Shown piece by piece: positions 9,326-18,107 of a DNA stretch of 64,000 bases. The position numbers and the translations under genes were made by a program. The DNA lies in NCBI RefSeq assembly GCF_000688255.1, contig NZ_JHYS01000002.1, forward strand, positions 1 to 64,000, in the 5' to 3' direction. The DNA comes from Simplicispira psychrophila DSM 11588 (GTDB lineage: Bacteria; Pseudomonadota; Gammaproteobacteria; Burkholderiales; Burkholderiaceae_C). Position 1 is the stretch's first letter, and each line of letters starts with the position of its first letter. The notes beneath the pieces were generated by a model. That model worked only from the letters and a program-made list of their open reading frames with translations, did no database searches and had not been told where the DNA came from.

Positions 9326-9937
9326 TTAGAACGGAATGTCGTCGTCGATATCGTCAAAGCCCGAGCCGCCGGGTGCTGGCGGTGCTATCGGGGCAGGGGC
9401 TACGCGCTGCGCGGGCGCTGCATAAGCAGGCGCCGCTGGCGGGCGCTGCTGGGACGCAGACACAGCGGCGGGTGGTGCAGCGCGGCGGGGGGCATCGTAG
9501 CCACCGCCACCGCCTTGTTGACCGTAACCCGTTTGACCGCCGCTTGACTGACCATAACGGTCGTCGCCACCTCCTCCACCCATTTGATCACCGCCACCAC
9601 CTGCGCGGCTGCCGAGCATTTGCATTTGATCCGCGCGAATCTCCGTGGTGTATTTCTCTACCCCTGCCTGATCGGTCCACTTGCGCGTGCGCAGGCTGCC
9701 TTCGACATACACCTGCGAGCCTTTGCGCAGGTACTGGCCGACGATTTCGGCCAAGCGGCCGTTGAACACCACGCGGTGCCATTCGGTGGCTTCGCGGGCG
9801 TCACCGGTCTGCTTGTCTTTCCACTTGTCGGTGGTGGCAATGGTGACGTTGGCCACCGCCTCGCCGCTGGGGAAAGTGCGCATTTCTGGGTCTTTGCCCA
9901 GGTTGCCGACGATGATGACTTTATTGATGGATGCCAT
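9326..9937 (-). CDS. ssb: Single-stranded DNA-binding protein
   Basis: A 203-residue SSB. It starts at [18 protein letters not shown], the standard beginning of the family; the open frame continues upstream but without support. The N-terminal 110 residues form the OB fold ([29 protein letters not shown]). A long Gly/Gln/Pro-rich linker ([16 protein letters not shown]) follows, and the conserved acidic tip DDDIPF ends the protein, the docking site for RecO, PriA, exonuclease I and others. It lies downstream of an MFS gene; ssb near uvrA is a common arrangement in Proteobacteria, here interrupted by the 11-18 kb insertion. Confidence 0.97.
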   Translation of the reverse strand: MASINKVIIVGNLGKDPEMRTFPSGEAVANVTIATTDKWKDKQTGDAREATEWHRVVFNGRLAEIVGQYLRKGSQVYVEGSLRTRKWTDQAGVEKYTTEIRADQMQMLGSRAGGGGDQMGGGGGDDRYGQSSGGQTGYGQQGGGGGYDAPRRAAPPAAVSASQQRPPAAPAYAAPAQRVAPAPIAPPAPGGSGFDDIDDDIPF

Positions 9938-10037
9938 GGCTTTACCTTGAAACAGGGTGGCGCTGGGTGCGCCAAACGGTTGATTGTGCCGCAAGCGCTG
10001 GCGCACTAGCGAGGTCTCAAAACGGCTTTGACGCAGC

Positions 10038-11285
10038 TTAATGCGGCGCGCGCCCGACCGGTTGCAGCGGCCAAGTGACGACCAGCCACAGCGCCGTCAG
10101 CGCCGCCGTGACGGCAAACAAGCCCGGCGCGCCGACCCATTTCAATAAAGCGCCGCCGAGCGCGCCACCGGCAAACAGGCCCAGCGATTGCAGCGTGTTG
10201 TACATGCCCAGCGCCGCGCCGCGCAAAGACGCCGGCGCCATGCGCGAGACCAAGCTGGGCTGGCTGGCTTCCAGCGCGTTAAAGCCACAAAAGAAGACAA
10301 ACAGCAACAGGCCCAATGTCCACAGCCCCGGCGCCGGGCCACCGGCTGCCGCCCAGCTGACACCGCCCAGGCCCACTTGCACCAGCAGCACCAGCGCAAT
10401 CGACAGCAGCAGCGCACCGCGCAAACGCCCCCGACGCTCGAAGGAAAAAATCGCGCCCATGAAGATGAACGACACCAGCACCGCCGGCAGATACACCTGC
10501 CAGTGCAGGTCTTTACCCAGGCCGGCGTGCACCAGCAGCGCTGGCACGGCCATCCACATGGCCATCTGCACGGTGTGCAGTACGAACACGCCCAGGTTCA
10601 GGCGCATCAGGTCAGCGTTCTTCCAGACATCGGCGATGCGCCCGCGCGGCGCATTTTTGTGCTGCGTCGGCTCGGCGGGCACCCACCAAACCACCACTGC
10701 CGCGCCCGCCAGCGCCAGCGCGCAAGTCAGCGTAAACAGTCCCGACAGACCGACATGCGCCACCAGCAGCGGCGCGGCCACCAGCGCTACGGCAAACATC
10801 AAACCGATGCTGCCGCCCACTAGCGCCATCGCCTTGGTGCGCACCACGTCGCGCGTCTGATCGGCCAGCAAAGCGGTGACAGCGGCAGACACCGCGCCCG
10901 CGCCTTGCAGCGCACGGCCCAGCAGCAGGCCAGTGAGCGAATCCGCCAGCGCCGCCACCAAGCTACCGGCCGCAAACACCAGCAGCCCCAGCACGATGAC
11001 GCGCTTGCGGCCAAAGCGGTCGGACGCCATGCCCAGCGGCAATTGCAAGAAGGCTTGCGTCAGGCCATACATGCCCATCGCCAAGCCGACCAGCGCCGGG
11101 TCATCGCCACCGGGGTATTTGCGCGCTTCCAGGGCAAATACCGGCAGCACCAGGAACAGGCCCAACATGCGCAGGGCAAAGATCGACGCCAGCGAGAAGC
11201 TGGAGCGCCGCTCCAGCGGGGTCATGGCGGTGGCGGAGGAGGGCGCTGTTGCCGCGCCTGAGAAAGAGGGGGAAGAGTCCGACAC
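10038..11285 (-). CDS. MFS transporter (YajR-like)
   Basis: A 415-residue, twelve-helix major facilitator. Signatures are the A-motif-like loop [16 protein letters not shown] between helices 2 and 3 and [20 protein letters not shown] in helix 4, typical of drug:proton antiporters. The GTG start is the first codon of the frame; an ATG 20 residues later is possible because the first segment is Ser/Ala-rich and looks dispensable. The substrate is unknown. The gene runs towards ssb and is in the position usually found between ssb and uvrA in related bacteria. Confidence 0.85.
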   Translation of the reverse strand: MSDSSPSFSGAATAPSSATAMTPLERRSSFSLASIFALRMLGLFLVLPVFALEARKYPGGDDPALVGLAMGMYGLTQAFLQLPLGMASDRFGRKRVIVLGLLVFAAGSLVAALADSLTGLLLGRALQGAGAVSAAVTALLADQTRDVVRTKAMALVGGSIGLMFAVALVAAPLLVAHVGLSGLFTLTCALALAGAAVVVWWVPAEPTQHKNAPRGRIADVWKNADLMRLNLGVFVLHTVQMAMWMAVPALLVHAGLGKDLHWQVYLPAVLVSFIFMGAIFSFERRGRLRGALLLSIALVLLVQVGLGGVSWAAAGGPAPGLWTLGLLLFVFFCGFNALEASQPSLVSRMAPASLRGAALGMYNTLQSLGLFAGGALGGALLKWVGAPGLFAVTAALTALWLVVTWPLQPVGRAPH

Positions 11286-11404
11286 AGTGGTGCGCTATGG
11301 CAAAGTAAAAAAAGGATTTTCACCCATTGCGTTGAACAGCCAGCAATCAAGGGCATACCGCTGGGCCTCGCGCCGCTTCCTGGGTCACGTCCCTAGCCTC
11401 TGTT

Positions 11405-14400
11405 CTATTGGCCAGCAGCCGCATCCAGCAAACGATCCACCCGCGCACATGCGGCGCTGGCCGATGTCGCATCGCTGCCCACATCAGATACCAGACCTGC
11501 CAAAACATTCCCATCGTGGATATCGGGTGCTGCACGGCCCAACTCTTCAGCGCGGGTCACAAAATAACGCGCCACCTTTTGACGGTTGTCCAACACCAAA
11601 CGATCACTGCCCTCTGTACCGTCAAGGATGTTCATGGCAATCGAGGCCAGTGAATAGATCCCTGAAGCCAGTTTGGCCGTGTAAAAAACTGTACCCACCG
11701 CATCAGGCTCGCGTCCATACATCTGTTGATAGATATTGGCAATCAATTGCTCCCCCGCCATCTGGCCAAAGCGCTGCTGGAACTCCTGCGAGCGACCAAA
11801 AGCGTCGATGGTGCCGCCTACATATCGACGCTCGTTGGTCAAGTCAGTCACCCAATAAGCCAGCCCGCCCACGTCCGCCGGGCGGCCGTAATAGGCCAGG
11901 TACGCAGCCAGCACGCGCTCCTCATCGGCACTAAAGGCGCGCGCGCGGCAGGTGGTCACTGGTACGGTGCTGAACGTGGCCTGCACGGTCTCGTTGCTGC
12001 GCAGCGTGAGTGTGCAGGGCAACAGCCCCGAGCACGCACCCATCCAGCCGCTAAAGCGTGCACCCGGCTCAGGCTGGGGCGTGAGGGTGACGCTCTGGTC
12101 CTCGCTGTATTCCACCGTCGTGCTGCTGCCAAGCACGCCGACCACGCTGCCCGTCACCGAGCGCTGCACCGTGCCCGTGCCGCTAACCGTCACTTGCAGC
12201 CGCACTAGCGACGGGGGTGGGGGCGGAGGCGGCGGTGGCGCCGCCACCACTGCCGGACCACCCGGGTCATCGATGACGCTGTTGACTGTCAGGTCGTTGT
12301 CGCCCTCGCCACCATCCACGATGGTCAGCGTGATGGTGTTGCCACTGATGACCGCACCGCTGAACTCATACCAATGGTCGACCGGGTTGGCTGCCGTCTT
12401 GCCAAACTTGTAGTACTTGGTGCCTGCAGGCAGCGCTTGCGGATAGGTCAGTACCACGCTGGCGCTGGTACCCGCAGTACCTGTGACCAGCGTCAGATTT
12501 ACCAGGCCGTGGGGCAAGTTCACGCCACTGGGGGCGCTGGTGCCGGTGCTGGCCACGGTGGCGGTGCTGGCATTTTGAATTACCCAGTTGTTGACACTTG
12601 GCTCCAGCACCAAGCCCAATCCTTGGCCCTGCTGCGCCCCCTGTGGAACGGTCAATCCGGTTTTTTCTTGCTGGAACAACGCCGCCGAAGTTTGGGGCGC
12701 ATTCACGTTGGTCAGGCTGCACGCAGCTGCTTGGCCTGCACAAGCGCCCGTCCATTTCTGGAACACATAACCCGCGTTGGCCACCGTCGTACAAGCGGCA
12801 CTGCTGCCCTCGCCCACACTGCTGGGCGTGCATGACACGGTGCCGCCCGCGCTGGGCTGGGCCGTGGCGGTGATGGCGTGGGCAATCAGCGCAAAACTGG
12901 CACTGACGGTGCAGTGGGCGGCCACCGCCCCGGTGGTGTAGGTGCTGCCCACCAGCGTGCCGCCGCAACCGCTCACACTGTCAATGCGGTACAGCACCGC
13001 TGGCGTGACGGTGAAGTTGGGTACAGCGTTGTAGGCCACGGTCTGCACCCCTGCCGGGGCAATGCTGCCGTTGGCCCCAGCGCTGGCCGTCACCTGGTAC
13101 TGGCGCAGTGCACTGCACTGGGCGGTAGTGCCGCCGTTGCTGCCCGCACAATCCCAAGCGAAGGTGGCTGCTGCGCTGGTCACGCTGCTGGCCGTGCCCG
13201 GGCTGCACAAATTCATGCTGGGTGCAGTCAGCACAGCCACCCCATGGGCGCTGCCACAAATACCAGTGACTGGTACGGCTATGGGGGTGACGGCATTGGA
13301 CGCTACCGATGCCCCACCCGTGCCCACGCTGTTGGTAGCCGTCACGGTGAAGGTGTAGGCCGTGCCGTTGGTCAGGCCGGTCACCGTGATGGGAGAACTG
13401 GTGCCCGTGCCAGTGAGGCCGCCGGGGCTGGATGTCACGGTGTAGCCAGTGATGGTCGCGCCGCCGGGGCTGGCGGGGGCGGTGAAGCTCACCGTGGCTT
13501 GCCCATTGCCCGCCGTGGCCGTTCCGATGGTGGGTGCGCCCGGCACCACAGCGTTCACCGCGAAAGTCTGGCTGACCTGCGCAGCGGCCAGAAAGCTGCC
13601 ATCACCCACCTGGTCAGCGTTAATCGTGCAGCTGCCCACACTCACAAAGGTCAGCGCGCCGCCGGAGGTGATGGTGCATACGCCGGTAGTGGCAGACGTG
13701 AAGGTCGGCGTCAGTCCCGAGCTGGCAGTAGCTGTCAGCGTGGGGGTAGTACCAAAGTTCTGCGCGCCGGGGTTGTTAAAAGTGATGATTTGGCTGGCCT
13801 TGGGCGTGACGGCATTGGAAACACCTGATGCCCCACCCGTGCCCGCGCTGTTGGTAGCCGTCACGGTGAAGGTGTAGGCCGTGCCGTTGCTCAGGCCGGT
13901 CACCGTGATGGGAGAACTGGTGCCCGTGCCAGTGAGGCCGCCGGGGCTGGATGTCACGGTGTAGCCAGTGATGGTCGCGCCGCCGTTGCTGACCGGGGAG
14001 GTGAAAATCACGCTAGCCTGCGTATCGCCCGCTGTGGCGCTGACGCCGGTGGGTGCGCCGGGTGCAGTGATCGGTACGGCCATCGCTACCGAGTAGGCCC
14101 GTGCTCCGGTTGCGCTATTGGCATCGGTGGCAGTCACGGTGAAGTTGCTGGTGCCGCTAGCCGTTGGCGTGCCGCTGATAACGCCGCTGGAGGCGTTCAG
14201 GCTCAAACCAGCGGGCAGGCTGCCGGGAGTGATGGCGTAGCTGTAGGGCGCAGCGCCACCGCTGGCGCTGACAGTGGCGCTGTAGGCCACGCCCACGGTG
14301 CCACCACCCAATGTGGCAGGCGAGACGGCCAGCACCGGTGCACTCACGGTGAGCGTTACGGTGGCGGCTGCCGACGTACCGCCGGCGTTGGTGGCGGTGT

Positions 14401-15349
14401 AGGTAAAGCTGTCCGAACCGGAGTAACCCGCTGTGGGCGTGTACGTGATGCTGGTGCCGCTGGCCGTGGCCGTGCCATGGCTGGCGGCGCTGGACACGGC
14501 CACGCTGGTGGCAGCGCCGCCGCTGAGGTTCAGCGTGATCGAGTTGGCGCTGCTGTTGGCGGCCACGGTGGCACTGACAGCGCCAGCGGTGGGCGCGGGC
14601 AGCGCATAGGTGTAGCCGTTGGTCAACGTGGCGGTGCCGCCCGGCGTGGTGACGGCCACATTGACCGCACCTGCCGCATGGGCCGGGGTGGTGGCGGTAA
14701 TTTGGGTGGCACTGTTGACCGTGACGTTGGTGGCTGCCGTGCCGCCAAACTGGACAGAGGTAGCACCGGTCAGGTTGGTGCCAGTCAGCGTGACCGATGT
14801 GCCACCTGCGGTGCTGCCGCTGCTGGGACTGACCGAAGTGAGGGTCGGAGTGGCTCCCGAGGCCGTGGAGTTGAACGTGAAAACGATGGTTCCATTGCCC
14901 AATTGGCCATTAGGGACATTGAAAGTCATCGTCTTGCCGCTGGCGCTTGCCGAGTAGCTCGCAGCGTTGCTGGCCGTTCCACCAATTCGCGTGATGCTCG
15001 TGATCTGGTTAAGCGTTCCACCGCTGAAAACAGCTTCGAATTGGGAAAGTTGCCATGAGAAGTCTCCACTCAAGGTCATAGTGACCGTTGAGGCTACCGG
15101 ATCTACATCGAATAATGCATCGGTGAGTCCACTCAGGTCATGCTCTGTACCAGCGCCAACCGCTACCGCAGATAAGGCTGGCGAGCCGCCAACCGTAATC
15201 GCAACAGTGGCACCCACCGTACTGGCCTGCACGTTGACGCTAAATAGGCTAGCCAGAAAACCCAGAAACAGTGCAGCAGCCCAGCGGCGCATAAAGAAGC
15301 TCCAGCTTCTGTCTCGGTACGCCCAAGGCGTGGGAATAGTTGGTGACAT
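11405..15349 (-). CDS. Giant secreted Ig/FN3-repeat protein with C-terminal DUF4214
   Basis: About 1314 residues. I use the ATG at 15349; an internal ATG at 15292 would place the signal peptide ([16 protein letters not shown]) right at the N-terminus. In order after the signal: an N-terminal beta domain, an IPT/TIG domain ([19 protein letters not shown]), an Ig-like domain ([14 protein letters not shown]), a putative-Ig He_PIG domain ([18 protein letters not shown]), two FN3 domains with nearly identical DNA, two InlB-type repeats, a choice-of-anchor U-like domain, a proline run, another repeat, and DUF4214 in the last 180 residues ([24 protein letters not shown]). Probably a secreted or surface adhesin. 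It is the last gene of a five-gene leftward cluster with three tail-collar proteins and a GNAT fusion. Confidence 0.8.
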   Translation of the reverse strand: MSPTIPTPWAYRDRSWSFFMRRWAAALFLGFLASLFSVNVQASTVGATVAITVGGSPALSAVAVGAGTEHDLSGLTDALFDVDPVASTVTMTLSGDFSWQLSQFEAVFSGGTLNQITSITRIGGTASNAASYSASASGKTMTFNVPNGQLGNGTIVFTFNSTASGATPTLTSVSPSSGSTAGGTSVTLTGTNLTGATSVQFGGTAATNVTVNSATQITATTPAHAAGAVNVAVTTPGGTATLTNGYTYALPAPTAGAVSATVAANSSANSITLNLSGGAATSVAVSSAASHGTATASGTSITYTPTAGYSGSDSFTYTATNAGGTSAAATVTLTVSAPVLAVSPATLGGGTVGVAYSATVSASGGAAPYSYAITPGSLPAGLSLNASSGVISGTPTASGTSNFTVTATDANSATGARAYSVAMAVPITAPGAPTGVSATAGDTQASVIFTSPVSNGGATITGYTVTSSPGGLTGTGTSSPITVTGLSNGTAYTFTVTATNSAGTGGASGVSNAVTPKASQIITFNNPGAQNFGTTPTLTATASSGLTPTFTSATTGVCTITSGGALTFVSVGSCTINADQVGDGSFLAAAQVSQTFAVNAVVPGAPTIGTATAGNGQATVSFTAPASPGGATITGYTVTSSPGGLTGTGTSSPITVTGLTNGTAYTFTVTATNSVGTGGASVASNAVTPIAVPVTGICGSAHGVAVLTAPSMNLCSPGTASSVTSAAATFAWDCAGSNGGTTAQCSALRQYQVTASAGANGSIAPAGVQTVAYNAVPNFTVTPAVLYRIDSVSGCGGTLVGSTYTTGAVAAHCTVSASFALIAHAITATAQPSAGGTVSCTPSSVGEGSSAACTTVANAGYVFQKWTGACAGQAAACSLTNVNAPQTSAALFQQEKTGLTVPQGAQQGQGLGLVLEPSVNNWVIQNASTATVASTGTSAPSGVNLPHGLVNLTLVTGTAGTSASVVLTYPQALPAGTKYYKFGKTAANPVDHWYEFSGAVISGNTITLTIVDGGEGDNDLTVNSVIDDPGGPAVVAAPPPPPPPPPSLVRLQVTVSGTGTVQRSVTGSVVGVLGSSTTVEYSEDQSVTLTPQPEPGARFSGWMGACSGLLPCTLTLRSNETVQATFSTVPVTTCRARAFSADEERVLAAYLAYYGRPADVGGLAYWVTDLTNERRYVGGTIDAFGRSQEFQQRFGQMAGEQLIANIYQQMYGREPDAVGTVFYTAKLASGIYSLASIAMNILDGTEGSDRLVLDNRQKVARYFVTRAEELGRAAPDIHDGNVLAGLVSDVGSDATSASAACARVDRLLDAAAGQ
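13285..13466. repeat. FN3-coding direct repeat, copy 1
   Basis: This 182-base stretch is almost identical to 13804-13985, at a fixed offset of 519 bases (173 codons). It encodes the C-terminal part of an FN3 domain with the [19 protein letters not shown] motif. The high DNA identity points to a recent in-frame duplication or gene conversion within the giant gene. Confidence 0.85.
13804..13985. repeat. FN3-coding direct repeat, copy 2
   Basis: Second copy of the FN3-coding repeat, 519 bases from copy 1, differing at only a few positions (for example CTCAGG against GTCAGG). Recombination between the copies would remove 173 residues without changing the frame. Confidence 0.85.
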
Positions 15350-15370
15350 GGTGGTTTTTCTTTTCAAAAA

Positions 15371-15412
15371 CAATAGCTGCTAGCGCTTTCTGAATAAGGG
15401 CTAGCAGCAGAT
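15371..15412. repeat. Dispersed TAGCTGCTAGCGC inverted repeat
   Basis: CAATAGCTGCTAGCGC opens the element, and GCTGCTAGC (15376-15384) is perfectly inverted as GCTAGCAGC (15400-15408). It sits between collar protein A and the giant Ig gene, so it could form a hairpin in their shared transcript. Confidence 0.8.
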
Positions 15413-15430
15413 TTCATGCAGAAAATAGGC

Positions 15431-15988
15431 TCATGGCCGGACGGGGAATTCGCCGTTCAGGCAAATGCACAGGTTCAGCGCCAGATAGGGCTGCAGGTTG
15501 CTGTGCGGTTGGCCACCGCCCGGAAAAGGCGTCAACGCGGTGGGTGCCAGCGGGGTGTCCAGCGGAGCAGTCAGCGGCCCGGGCGCGTAGGTGGGTTGAG
15601 GCACCGTCCCAAAACCGGCGGGCTTGTTACCCACCGCCAGGAAATTGTCCGTGGGCGTATCTGCCGTGGCCTTGCCCACCAGCACCGCGATGGTGTGCCT
15701 ATGCGGCGGCAGTTGCGCGGTCGTCAGGGTGACGGTGGCCGTGCCTGTCGCTTGGCCCACAGTGCGCGGCGTCAGACCGGGGCCACTGCCCTGGCCCATG
15801 GGCGCATGGCCCATCAGGTTGGGCAGCTTGAAGTTCTGGTTGGTCGTGCCGCCGTAGCGGTTGCCGATCACCGCGTACAGCGCTGGGTTCTGCTGCACCG
15901 TGATGCTCTGCCCGGTGCAAAAGGCCCAGTCCTGCGGGGCGTAGTCAAAGGCGAAGGCGCGGATTTCTCCGGTAAAGGGGTCTGCCAT
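15431..15988 (-). CDS. Tail-collar domain protein A (microcystin-dependent-protein-like)
   Basis: A 185-residue protein starting at ATG 15988 with AGGAAG just upstream. The frame continues further upstream but overlaps collar B, so this start is preferred. The N-terminus carries the collar signature FTGEIRAFAFDYAPQDWAFC, then LYAVIGNRYGG, FKLPNLMGHAPMGQG and LPPHRHTI, and the C-terminus LALNLCICLNGEFP. These resemble phage T4 gp12-type collar domains that trimerise into fibres; bacterial homologues are called MdpB-like. Third gene of the triad; the three differ enough to be subunits of a heterotrimer. Function unknown. Confidence 0.85.
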   Translation of the reverse strand: MADPFTGEIRAFAFDYAPQDWAFCTGQSITVQQNPALYAVIGNRYGGTTNQNFKLPNLMGHAPMGQGSGPGLTPRTVGQATGTATVTLTTAQLPPHRHTIAVLVGKATADTPTDNFLAVGNKPAGFGTVPQPTYAPGPLTAPLDTPLAPTALTPFPGGGQPHSNLQPYLALNLCICLNGEFPVRP

Positions 15989-16005
15989 GATGTCTTCCTG
16001 AGGGG

Positions 16006-16506
16006 TTACTGGCGCGGGGGGAACAGGCCACTGATAGCGATGCACCAGTTCACGGCCAGCGAGGGCTGCATGTTCTGGTGCGGGGCACTGGCGCCGCTGG
16101 TGGATACGGCGGCGGTGTTGAGCGTGGTAGTGCCGGGCGCGGCGTAGGCGTTGGTGCCGGTGGGCAGGGTGGCCAGTGCGCCACCGGCGGGCGAGCTGGT
16201 GCTGGCGGCGGCGCTGGTGGCCAGCACCGTGTGGGTGTGCGGCGGCACCTGGGCGGCGTTGAGGGCGACGGTCTCTGAGCCCTCCTTGAGCCCCATGGCC
16301 ATACCAGGGCCGTAGCACACGGGGGTGCGTCCGCGCAGGTCGGGCAGGTTGAATTTCTGGTTGAGCGTGCCGCCGTAGCGAGTGCCCAGCAGCGCGTACA
16401 GCGCCTGGTTTTGCTGCACATTCAACTCGCGCCCGTCGCAGGGCAACCAGCCATTGGGGATGCGACCAAAGGCAAAGGCACGGATTTCTCCGAGGAAGGG
16501 GTCCAT
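16006..16506 (-). CDS. Tail-collar domain protein B
   Basis: A 166-residue paralogue of the neighbouring collar proteins: FLGEIRAFAFGRIPNGWLPC, LYALLGTRYGG, FNLPDLRGRTPVCYG, VPPHTHTV, then an Ala/Ser/Thr-rich linker and LAVNWCIAISGLFP. It starts at ATG 16506 and is spaced 15 bases from collar C upstream and 17 from collar A downstream, consistent with one operon. The middle third, variable among the triad, probably forms the surface-exposed part. No signal peptide is seen, so export, if it happens, would need a holin-like, Tat-independent or lytic route. Confidence 0.85.
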   Translation of the reverse strand: MDPFLGEIRAFAFGRIPNGWLPCDGRELNVQQNQALYALLGTRYGGTLNQKFNLPDLRGRTPVCYGPGMAMGLKEGSETVALNAAQVPPHTHTVLATSAAASTSSPAGGALATLPTGTNAYAAPGTTTLNTAAVSTSGASAPHQNMQPSLAVNWCIAISGLFPPRQ

Positions 16507-16521
16507 GGCGTGTGCTCCTGT

Positions 16522-17052
16522 TTACGAAAAGTTGGGGTACATGCCCCACAGGCAGATGATGAAGCTGATGGGCATGGAGGGCATCACGTTGTTATGCGCC
16601 TGCGAGTAGCCCGGTGCGGGCTCCACGACATTGGAATCGAGCGAGGAACCCGAGGTAGCGGTGCCGGCGTAAAGCTTGAAGCCGCTGACGGTGCCAGGCA
16701 CCATGCCCCCGAAGGGACTGTGGCTGGTGGCCGCACTGCCAACCGCAAAGGCGTGGCTGTGGGCAGGAAGGTTCGTTTCGGTCAGGGTGACAGCTTCCAC
16801 CCCGGTCTGTTGGGCCAACGGGCGGTTGGTCAGCGCCGGGTTCTGGCCTTGGCCCATGCCGATGGCCAGGCGCCCGCGCAGGTCGGGCAGCTTGAAGTTG
16901 GTGCTCCCGTCACCGCCGTAGGTGGTGCCCAGCAGGCTGTAGAGCACCTCGTACTCGCTGATTTGCAGCGTGCGGCCATCGCACGGCGCCCAGTTCTCCG
17001 GGGCGTAGTCGCCCGCGAACATGCGGATTTCTCCGACATATGCGTCACTCAT
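16522..17052 (-). CDS. Tail-collar domain protein C
   Basis: A 176-residue collar protein: YVGEIRMFAGDYAPENWAPC, LYSLLGTTYGG, FKLPDLRGRLAIGMGQG, LPAHSHAF, ending ISFIICLWGMYPNFS. Its ATG lies eight bases inside the end of the GNAT gene (ATGAGTGA), so translation is coupled. A longer upstream frame exists but is the shadow of the GNAT gene. Conserved Cys in the first block and in the C-terminal CI/CL block are shared across all three collars. Function unknown. Confidence 0.85.
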   Translation of the reverse strand: MSDAYVGEIRMFAGDYAPENWAPCDGRTLQISEYEVLYSLLGTTYGGDGSTNFKLPDLRGRLAIGMGQGQNPALTNRPLAQQTGVEAVTLTETNLPAHSHAFAVGSAATSHSPFGGMVPGTVSGFKLYAGTATSGSSLDSNVVEPAPGYSQAHNNVMPSMPISFIICLWGMYPNFS

Positions 17053-17875
17053 GGGGGGTGGTCTCCTCAGGGGGTGGTACCAGGCGGGTGAGAGTGGCCT
17101 GGTAGTGGATGGCCCCAGCCGCGCCGCCCATGACGGTGCCGAGGAACAACGGGAACCGGCCCAGCACAGGGTGGGCCAAGAGGTAGGTGGCATGTGCGGG
17201 GCAGCCAATGTCGGGCCCCGTGAAGTTGAGCGACAGGCTAAACGCAACCCGGCCCTGCCGGGCCGTGGCACGCTCCAGCCGCAGCGTGGCCAGCGGTGCG
17301 GTGCAACCGAGTTGGACGGGATCGTGCAGTTCGAAAGTGCTGCCCGCGCAGGCGGCGAAGGCATCCGACCCAGGCAGGCGCGGCGGCTGGGACGGGCGCT
17401 GCATATACAGGTACACGCCCCGGTCTTCGCGCACCTGTAGGCCCAGGCGCTCGTAGGCACCGAGGATGGGGTTGTTCTTTTCAACGTGCAGGCCCATGGG
17501 GATGCCGCAAGCGTCGGACTCTTCGGCCAGCGCACGCAGCAGGTGCCCACCCAGCCCCTGGCGCTGGTGCGCGGGCAGCAACGCGATGTCGATGATGCGA
17601 ATTTCCGCCGGAATGCGATCCACATACAGACGCCCAGCGACTTCACCGCCGCGCAGCACGAGGCTGAATGTGGGGTTGGCATAGCCGCGTATGTATTGGG
17701 CGTGCTGCGCAGCGAATTGCTGGCAAACGAAGGCATCCCACTCGGGCCCGCTCCAGCCCAATTGCTGGCGCTCTGGCTCGCGCGTGGAAGCGAAGATAGC
17801 CAGCAATGCCTCCTCATCACCTGGTCGCAGGGGCCGCAGCGCAAGATCGGTGAATACGGGACAAGAAGCAGACAT
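17045..17875 (-). CDS. GNAT acetyltransferase fused to a DUF6916-like domain
   Basis: A 276-residue two-domain protein. Residues 10-160 are a GNAT fold: LALRPLRPGDEEALLAIFAS, IDIALLPAHQRQGLGGHLL (acetyl-CoA-binding Q/RxxG loop) and NNPILGAYERLGL. Residues 185-270 (FELHDPVQLGC, FSLSLNFTGP, TYLLAHPVLGRFPLFLG, HYQATLTRL) match the pattern of the DUF6916 family, which I know as small proteins encoded beside tail-collar genes. The fusion suggests the acetyltransferase acts on, or is scaffolded with, the collar proteins. First gene of the cluster, reading away from uvrA. Confidence 0.75.
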   Translation of the reverse strand: MSASCPVFTDLALRPLRPGDEEALLAIFASTREPERQQLGWSGPEWDAFVCQQFAAQHAQYIRGYANPTFSLVLRGGEVAGRLYVDRIPAEIRIIDIALLPAHQRQGLGGHLLRALAEESDACGIPMGLHVEKNNPILGAYERLGLQVREDRGVYLYMQRPSQPPRLPGSDAFAACAGSTFELHDPVQLGCTAPLATLRLERATARQGRVAFSLSLNFTGPDIGCPAHATYLLAHPVLGRFPLFLGTVMGGAAGAIHYQATLTRLVPPPEETTPHE

Positions 17876-18107
17876 GGATGGTGGAGTGGATTGCTATTCG
17901 ATGGGCCGTAACAACCAGCGCTTGCTGACTGGGTTTGCGCGGCCCAAAAAGGGCATACACGTAAATATATTAGTGGAATTGCAAGTTTTTGTGAACTATT
18001 AATTTGCACTATGTACAGCCTCCAGCACGCGTGGTAATTGCGCGGGATGTCGGTGCCGCGAAGCGCTGGCCTATCATGGTCAGTTCGACTTTTTCCGCGC
18101 TGCGCCG
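17876..18107. promoter_or_regulatory. Divergent promoter region between uvrA and the collar cluster
   Basis: A 232-base gap with an AT-rich core around 17955-18015 (AAATATATTAGTGGAATTGC, CTATTAATTTGC). Promoters for both directions probably lie here. I looked for a LexA site of the CTGT-N8-ACAG type ahead of uvrA and saw none that was convincing. Confidence 0.4.

Noticed and set aside
10876..11934. A 352-codon open frame crossing the MFS gene and the giant gene on the plus strand
   Set aside because: It runs antisense to two supported genes and its composition is that of a shadow frame.
15431..16549. A fused 372-residue start for collar protein A
   Set aside because: The upstream part is collar B in another frame. 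ATG 15988 with AGGAAG gives the normal family start.
17990..18107. A LexA (SOS) box upstream of uvrA
   Set aside because: Only a half-site-like TGTACAG was seen; no CTGT-N8-ACAG palindrome.
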